A stretch of 64,000 nt of DNA, taken from contig NC_092680.1 of assembly GCF_964355755.1 (NCBI RefSeq), positions 12,563,001 to 12,627,000 on the forward strand. Direction: 5' to 3'. The DNA is from Antedon mediterranea (Eukaryota; Echinodermata; Crinoidea; Comatulida; Antedonidae). Positions 57,703-64,000 of this stretch are shown piece by piece (the first letter of the stretch is position 1; every line of letters begins with the position of its first letter). The notes below the pieces were generated by a model. The model was given only the letters and a program-made list of their open reading frames with translations. It did no database searches and was not told where the DNA came from. The translations under genes and the position numbers were made by a program.

Positions 57703-58031
57703 CAGAAATCAATATTTTTTTAATGGGATTAAAGATTTATATTTAAAAAGTATTTACTGGGTATTATTTGAACTATGTCCTCACTGCTAAGAAATTACTA
57801 TAAATTACAAAATCAAAATAAATTTTAAAACTATAGACCGATAATGATGATGATGGATCAATAGATTTTTTAGTTGTACCTGACCATTTAAACATTCTGA
57901 GAGAAAAAAACACCTAACCTTCGTCCTTTTCGGTTACTCTTTGTAGTGTTTCGTAGTCCGTGAATTGACGTATTTTCTCCAAATTGTTGGAAACAATCAG
58001 ATAAGCTTTCTTTTCCAGTTTCTGTTTCCAT

Positions 58032-59470
58032 TTTGCTTTCTTAACAATAATACTGAGAACGTCGTAAAAAACCCGCCAAAAATTCCAAATCAGTATGATG
58101 AAAACTAATAATACCAACACAAAATACGAAGACAGTATAGCAAAATGCAAGTTGTACCAACACGCCAGAGAGAGGCTTAGAGAATAAATCATACACTGAG
58201 TACAATATACCAACACGGTGGGAGTATCCCACTATCAGCAGAATTAAACCAGCGACAATGATGTTAGGGAAGAGAGTACCAACACACTGAAATCACCAAC
58301 TGAGCAAAACATCCAATAAGAAAGAAGCTAAAATAACGTTACATCACCAACAAAATTGTCAACAATATTACATTTCACCAATATTTCCGTTGTAAATTTT
58401 ATTAAACGGATATTGCTATGAAATTGATATTGTTTTAATATATGTATATTATAACTATAACAATCTCATGTTATGTATGGTTATTAATTTTGTGTCAATT
58501 AAACCTTGGAAATGGTTAAGAGCTGGTCCATGATTAAAGGAAAGTGACAACGTGTAAGTCATTTTTAGTAATTTAGATTTTATTATATTCTGATAGATAG
58601 TGTTAATTAACTTTAAATGGATGTTTGTTTTTTGAGGTATACGTTATTGAAATAAATAACAAATAAAACTATATAAACAAAGTTTGTAATTCTACCACAC
58701 AATCGATTTAAGGATCGTCTTTAAGAAAGCAACACCGACGAATCCAGCACCGCCCTCTTTACACTCTCGTCACATCACATATGATGGGAAAATTGAAAGA
58801 ACCTAAATGAATTTGAATTAAACTACGAATATATTGGCTATATAACGTTGTTATCGAATCAAAATTCATCATGGAATTAAGCAGATGAATATTCTAAATA
58901 CTTTTCTACATATATTTAACTTTATTTCGAAAAAAATTGTAATGTTACCACACACTGCGGGTTACAAAAGTTGATTATGTCTTACGTTTATGCTACTTAA
59001 AACCAAACAAAATAAAGTAATAAAAAAGAATGACTCTTAAAAACTAGTTTGGTGTTTTCGAATTTTATTGAATTAGACCTACAAAACCCAACGCTGAAAA
59101 AGCATATGACGAATATAGATACAACTAATACATTATATAATTTATGTTAATCCGCTAATATAAATTCACAATGATAAGAGTTCATCAATTCTTAGTATAG
59201 TTTATATTCTATCATTTTCAATTTACACAGATCAATACACAGAGAGAGTGAGTTACTCAATCAGGTGCGGATCCAATGTGGTCCAGTCCTCCCCCACCCA
59301 AATTTCGCAAATGGTAATGCAAAAGATAGGACATCAAATTAAGTTCAGCACTCTTCATTTCACCATTTTAAAGCCCCTGGCTCCCTCTATTTCAAAATCC
59401 TGGATCCGCCACTGGTCTTTGAAAATCACGTAACTCTCACTTTCATTAATTACTAAATATTCAATATAGT
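58032..59470. other. Intergenic region between the two DEG/ENaC genes
   Basis: Promoter of the split DEG/ENaC gene should lie just above 58031. The sequence is AT-rich. A short element at 59264-59414 with CAGGTGCGGATCCA and TGGATCCGCCACTG ends resembles a hAT-like repeat, but no matching duplication is seen. A related start (AGTGGTGGATCCAGCAC) is at 26568. Confidence 0.4.
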
Positions 59471-62400
59471 TCAGGTTGCAATGACCTCTACTGTTGGTTT
59501 CTTTCTTTTGTAACCCTGAATTAACCAGAAATCAAGAGTTTCAAATATTGCCATGATACTTGCTCCGAAGAACAACCCAAGTGCACCACCGAAATCACCT
59601 GAAGATATAGAAAGCAAGATTTAGAAATCGCGTCTGTGAGCAAGAAGAAACGGCTAGTTCTAAAATCTATTGTGGTGTTGTACTACACTAAATACAGCCG
59701 TAAAGGCCCATTCACACTAGGACGATAACGATCGACGATAATAGACAATAATTTGCATTTTTCATACATAAAATAAAAGAAATATAAAACCTTTTCATTC
59801 TAGAACTATAGAATAACCATCTATGCTTCTTTTGATGAAAATTATATTTTCACACGTCCAATCAAATGACGTCATGATTAGTAATTTGATTGGAATTTTA
59901 AAATTTTATTTTTATCAAAGACAGCATAAATGATTATCCTATAGTCCTAGAACGAAACCCTTTCTAATTAGGTTATATGCATTGCAAAATGGCGTTTGAA
60001 ATTTTAAAATGCTTCAAATCAATTTCTGATTAAATTAGAGCACGATTCAGGTCATTTTAAGCGTTTAAAAAATTGCGCACGAAAACGTCAACAAATTGTG
60101 AAAATGTTCCAAAATATGTCTACTTTTAAAAATGAAACAGTTCATCAGAATGCAAGGTTACCCCCATTTTTTATTTTATTTTCTTGCAGTGTATTAATCA
60201 TAGGTCTAATTTATTATAGTCTTGAATGTTAAAGTGTTTGATGGCTACATTATTTGCATATCATCATTATTTTATTCACTTTTCAACGCGAAACAGCGTT
60301 ATACGAGCACGTCTAAAGTGACAGTCTACGCACGTGTAAGTTAACAAAATGGTGAAAATATGCTAAATTTTAAAATTAATATATATCGTTAGAATGCTCG
60401 GGAACACCTATTTTTTATTTCATTTTCTTGAAGTGTCATATGTATGATTTATTATGAAATTAGGAGAAAAAAAGTTGATTAAGTCATCATTAATGGCATA
60501 TTAAATTTAAAAAAATTAATTTCGACAATCAAACAAATTATAACATTTTCTTAGGCCGAAATAACAAACTTAACATTAACTTTCATATATTAAAGTTAAA
60601 AGTATATAGTTTGACAGTGCATCATTTTTAAAAATCTTTAAAAGATGTCATCATAGTAAAACATTATAATTCATTGCGGTATGTAATAATCTATCTGCAC
60701 CAAAGTGCATAGTAAATACACGGAGGAATATTTCCATAATTTTTAGTCAGTTGTGTATGGCTCGGTGGTCTTTGCTCGTGTCTATAGCATTCAAGGTACC
60801 GAATTCGAGTCTCACCTTGGGAAACGAAACGAAACGAAATAAGATTTTTTTTTATTACCCGTATTGTTTGTTCAATTGTATTTCTTAGTGTATAGATTAT
60901 ACAGATGATTTATAATGAAATTTATTTAAAAACACAAATGTGGTTTATGACATTATATACGCAGAAGGATCTTTGATCGGATTATGATACCGGCTATTGT
61001 ATTTGCGTTAGCAAGATCCTATCATATATTATAAATAACTAAAGATTCTGAGAAAATCAATCAATCAAAATATCTTAAATCAATCAATTATCTTTATTTA
61101 AATCAATGCATATAACCTATAATTCGTCATAGTGACGAATTAAATCTAGTTTCTTTTGTTTTATGTTAAAAAAATGCATGCTTATATATTTATCATCGAT
61201 CGCTATCGTCCTAGTGTGAATGGGCCTTAAAGCTAAAGCCTGGTTCCCAATAGAACGCAACGCAGCGACGTATTGACGCAAAGTGATGTATTGCGTAATC
61301 ACAATTGAGAACCGACGACGCAGGGGCAAACACAATTATTGGAAGGGAATTTTCTTACGTTGCGTAGGTTGCGTTACGTTGCTAGTGAGAACAAATCTTT
61401 ACGGTGGGCTGACATTCATTGCGTTGCGTCAAAGTGGGAACCATGGTTAAAAGTCTAAAAGTTAATTTAAAATTTAACATTTTGTTTTGTTTAATTGTCA
61501 GATTCTAGTAAGCCTACTCTAAAACGTGGTTCCCACTAGCGATGCGTGAAATCAAAGATGCGATGTTTTCCGTCGGTTACCACTTGTGATTACGCAATAC
61601 TGCGCTCTGTGTCGATACGTCGCTGCGTTACGTTGCGTTGCGTTCTAGTGGGAACCACGCTTAAAATAATATACTTACATATGAGAGAAAATAATTTGTA
61701 TTTTGGTTGATCAATCAGTTCTTCCACTTTCAAGGTTTCGAAGTAAATTTGAACTCGAGCGAAATTATCTCTGAAAAATTTAGTTGTACAATTGTACAGT
61801 TTCTGACATTTTATGGTTGTCAAAATAGTTATTGAAAATTCTAATAAAACATTTACAAATACTATAAACATATATCCAGAAGAATTAATAATAACTTAGT
61901 TAAATAAATTAAACTCAGTTAACTGTTACAATAAAATATATTATTAAAAATGCTTTTACCTGATAAATTCTGTAGCCAATTCTAAGCTGTCATATTCTTT
62001 TATCAACACTTCCAACTTGTTGACAAACAGATCGTTTATATATACATATTGATCTTTATAAATGACATCAAACATGTAATCATAAACCTGTTCACCCATC
62101 GTGTTGTTCCAGCCTTCAGGATCATCAATCTGAGCACCACATTTATTCAACTCACTTTGTACTTTTACATCTAGGCCAAATTCCCCAATGTAATATTCAG
62201 TTGTATTTTTTATTTCAAAATATATCAACGAATTATACTCGGTTGAATATTGTGGATCGGTTTTATATACATAGCCAGTGTACATTTGATTTAGAAGTTG
62301 CGATGAAACGATGTATTTAATACTATATACAAACTCGTAGAGGACGTATTCAAACAACGAAGTACAACTCCACTTCAGCAGGTCACTGTGGCCGACTTGG

Positions 62401-62520
62401 TATTCTGCTGGTTTCACTGTATTCATGGCATCTCTTGTAGTATTTAAAACGTAAAAGTACAACAGATTATCCGTCCCGTAACCCGTATCTTTGTTGTACA
62501 GGTCATACGAGGAATGTTTA
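59471..62520 (-). CDS. Second DEG/ENaC-family channel gene, last three exons (partial)
   Basis: Exons 62520-61960, 61770-61679 and 59598-59471 (TGA) correspond one for one to exons 38459-37944, 37435-37344 and 36986-36871 of the split gene, with the same splice phases and an identical 92-nt middle exon length. The first holds extracellular sequence (SDLLKWSCTSLFEYVLYEF, SLELATEFI); the second reads ARVQIYFETLKVEELIDQPK and KLFSLIC; the third gives DFGGALGLFFGAS, the pore-lining TM2 signature, then a short basic cytoplasmic tail. Upstream exons (TM1, HG motif, Cys-rich domain) are not found between 62521 and 64000 and probably lie beyond the right edge. Sequence is diverged from the other gene, so the tandem duplication is not recent. 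All visible exons are intact. Confidence 0.88.
59701..61229. mobile_element. 1.5 kb inverted-repeat DNA transposon in a DEG/ENaC intron
   Basis: Ends TAAAGGCCCATTCACACTAGGACGATAACGATCG and the near-perfect reverse complement CGATCGCTATCGTCCTAGTGTGAATGGGCCTTA, with TA at both ends as a likely duplication. No coding capacity. Contains a tRNA-like fragment at 60755. Confidence 0.85.
60755..60825 (+). mobile_element. tRNA-derived SINE fragment
   Basis: A-box-like ATGGCTCGGTGG and B-box-like CCGAATTCGAGTCTC at tRNA-like spacing, followed by ACCTTGGG and a (GAAAC)n run. The acceptor stem does not pair, so not a working tRNA gene. Confidence 0.55.
61234..61449. mobile_element. MITE 'GTTCCCACTAG', copy next to a channel exon
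   Basis: Ends TAAAGCCTGGTTCCCAATAGAACGCAACGC and GCGTTGCGTCAAAGTGGGAACCATGGTTA with TA flanks; it starts 4 bp after the 1.5 kb element ends. Confidence 0.8.
61520..61663. mobile_element. MITE 'GTTCCCACTAG', third site
   Basis: Ends TAAAACGTGGTTCCCACTAGCG and GCGTTCTAGTGGGAACCACGCTTA with TA flanks, ending only 15 bp from the donor side of exon 61770-61679. Confidence 0.85.
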
Positions 62521-62694
62521 CTGAAATCAATAAACGAAACAATTATAAACAAATCATCTCTGATTTGTTCAAATTGTCTGTTGTTATCATTGACGAAATG
62601 AAGTGAAATGGATTTAACCCAATATCGGTTTCTTCGGTTATGTTTAAACCTAAAATGTCACTTTCTATAGATACATATATTCTTCACTGGGCCT

Positions 62695-63192
62695 ATTTCA
62701 TATTGATTACTGATATCATATTGATTACTGATATCATATTGATTAATGATAGTATATTGATTACTGATATCATATTGATCACCAATATCATATTGGTTAC
62801 TGATATCATATTGATTACCGATATCATATTGATTACCGATATCATATTAATTACTGATATCATATTGATTACTGATATCATATTGATTACTGATATTATA
62901 TTGATTACTGATATCATATTGATCACTGATATCATATTGATTACCGATATCTAATTGGTTACCGATATCATATTGATTACTGATATATTGACTACTGATA
63001 TAATATTTATTACTGGTATCATATTTATTACTGGTATCATATTTATTACTGGTATCATATTGATTACTGATATGATGATATTTATTACTGGTATCATATT
63101 GATTACTGATATCATATTGATTACCGATATCATATTGATTACTGGTATCATATTGATTACTGATATCATATTGATTACTGGTATCATATTTG
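62695..63192. repeat. 18-bp minisatellite (GATATCATATTGATTACT), about 27 copies
   Basis: Unit TACTGATATCATATTGAT with variants (ACCGATATC, ACTGGTATC, ATATTTAT). As 18 is a multiple of three it reads openly on both strands as Ile/Asp/Thr-rich repeats; this is not a gene. A short array of the same unit reappears at 63668-63706. Confidence 0.92.
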
Positions 63193-64000
63193 TAGGATTT
63201 ATAGCAAATCCAAGTTGTAGTGCGCACCCAGGAATTATGTCAGTTGCTATCCTAGATGTTGAACGCGCGTGTAGTACAGTAGTTTGGAAAGGACTAGAAA
63301 GAAAATCAAGGTGTAACGAATGCTAACCAGTAATGATTGAAACCAATGTTAATTAATGCTAACCAGTATAGAATAAACCTATGTGTAATGATTAATTTAG
63401 TAGCAGTATAATATTTTGTTTCAGTTACTAATTGACGGGTCGAAAGTATGACAGTATGCTAGGGATTTGCCTGACAACAGTGAGTTATTGAACTAATGTT
63501 ATAATAGCATTTCAATAATACGTCAGTTATTGTTTTTTAACATGTGCGTTATGGCTATTGTATGTTTTCAGATTTGAATGAAATCGTTTTCTGCTGAATA
63601 AATCATCTCTAAAACACAGGCATATCTCAGTCGTGATTATTGTTTATAATAAAGTACTTTCCTTACAATATTGATTACTGATATCATATTGATTACTGGT
63701 ATCATATTTGTTTTGGCCCCGTAGACGGTCCATACTGCGTAGAGTAGATGCGCAGAATTAGTCACGGTACAACAACAGATTGTATCATGAAAGTTATCTG
63801 TAAGTTTTATTTAATAAATCATTATACTTATGTTGCATATCAAAGTTACCCGATGAGGTCATTCTAGTTAGTTGCTAGATTTATATTGAAATTATTGTTA
63901 AAGATGATGATACGTACATGTTGTGTACTGTGCGACGGACGGAAATCTGTGATGTTATGGTGTTGCGTTAACAAACACGGTGAAACGGTATATTAAAATG
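63193..64000. other. Right end of window, no gene recognised
   Basis: Apart from the small satellite remnant at 63668-63706 nothing could be assigned. Upstream exons of the second DEG/ENaC gene would be expected further right. Confidence 0.4.

Larger units (their letters stand above)
36871..58031 (-). pseudogene. DEG/ENaC-family sodium channel gene, one coding exon split by a transposon
   Basis: Trimeric amiloride-sensitive cation channel subunit. Exons (minus): 58031-57919 (ATG; FGENTSIHGLRN, the N-terminal His-Gly gate motif), 54121-53954 (TM1 LFWILILCTSFAIL, then FPNITICNIN), 53189-52959 (FIQESGHRIESML), 47760-47579 (GLNLILYADSFEYY), 47245-47092 (LPRPYGNC and Cys-rich CLVECESKY), 46699-46619 plus 38748-38628 (CDCPTEC then VYKTSMSFSSFPS), 38459-37944, 37435-37344, 36986-36871 (GDFGGSLGLFFGAS, the pore/TM2 signature; TAA). 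Phases agree at every recovered junction except one gap between 52959 and 47760, where the Cys-Trp-Gly-Cys exon expected for the family was not found. The CDCPTEC exon is cut by a 7.87 kb foldback element; without it the frame is completely open. So this allele is probably inactive but only recently broken. Confidence 0.85.

Noticed and set aside
57914-58232. Longer open frames with hydrophobic stretches overlapping the first DEG/ENaC exon
   Set aside because: A different frame at 58031-57919 gives the conserved N-terminal His-Gly motif and splices in phase to TM1; the hydrophobic frames are shadows.
59264-59414. Short hAT-like element with GGTGCGGATCCA / TGGATCCGCCACTG ends
   Set aside because: Ends are imperfect and no 8-bp duplication is present; mentioned only as a possibility.
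56875-60825. Possible tRNA genes at 56875 and 60755
   Set aside because: B boxes and partial arms are present but acceptor stems do not pair; treated as SINE or tRNA remnants.
62640-63326. Open frames of 78-126 codons on both strands with Ile-Thr-Asp repeats
   Set aside because: Artefact of an 18-bp satellite that is a multiple of three; open in several frames at once.

Overview
The window looks like AT-rich, repeat-loaded genomic DNA from a marine invertebrate, most likely an echinoderm or another non-vertebrate deuterostome. Reasons: intron-rich genes with standard GT/AG splice sites, very frequent AGGCCTA-type words, DEG/ENaC channel paralogues in tandem, a FLYWCH plus PHD-finger protein, Penelope-like and CR1/Jockey-type retroelements, Helitrons, and giant inverted-repeat (foldback) transposons of the kind classically known from sea urchins. 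The species assignment is an inference.

Layout. 0.4-1.4 kb: two minus-strand exons of a PHD/FLYWCH zinc-finger gene. 1.9-9.1 kb: a non-LTR retrotransposon broken by two later insertions, a 4.0 kb foldback element (2231-6278) and a 1.26 kb Helitron (6547-7807). 9.1-11 kb: no gene seen. 11.0-15.4 kb: a second copy of the same foldback element in the same orientation. 15.6-32.5 kb: RIOK1 (atypical kinase of 40S ribosome maturation), plus strand, 16 exons recovered, lacking only its first coding part; its introns hold a 5.5 kb foldback element, two Helitron-like elements, an 8-bp-TSD inverted-repeat transposon and six copies of one small MITE (five in introns, one just 3' of the gene). 34.4-35.7 kb: a two-exon ADP/ATP carrier gene, minus strand, convergent with RIOK1. 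36.9-58.0 kb: a DEG/ENaC-family channel gene, minus strand, from the start codon exon (58031) to the stop (36871). One exon, coding the CxCP..C motif, is split by a 7.87 kb foldback transposon. 59.5-62.5 kb: the last three exons of a second DEG/ENaC gene, same strand, with upstream exons outside the window or not found. The rest is MITEs and minisatellites.

The main new observation is that most of the giant inverted repeats here, although unrelated in internal sequence, share one architecture: termini TAG...CTA, 3-bp target duplications (TTA, TGA, CAT, CTG, TTA), long arms, and in most of them GGTCAAAGGTCA or GGCCATCTTG motifs. No transposase was recognised. One captured a PIN-like nuclease gene fragment, one carries unrecognised exon-like coding sequence, one contains Penelope/CR1 debris plus another complete element of the same type, and one sits in an otherwise intact coding exon, suggesting recent activity.

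All boundaries were read by eye. Exon limits come from splice consensus and reading-phase agreement between neighbouring exons; no alignment or database search was run.
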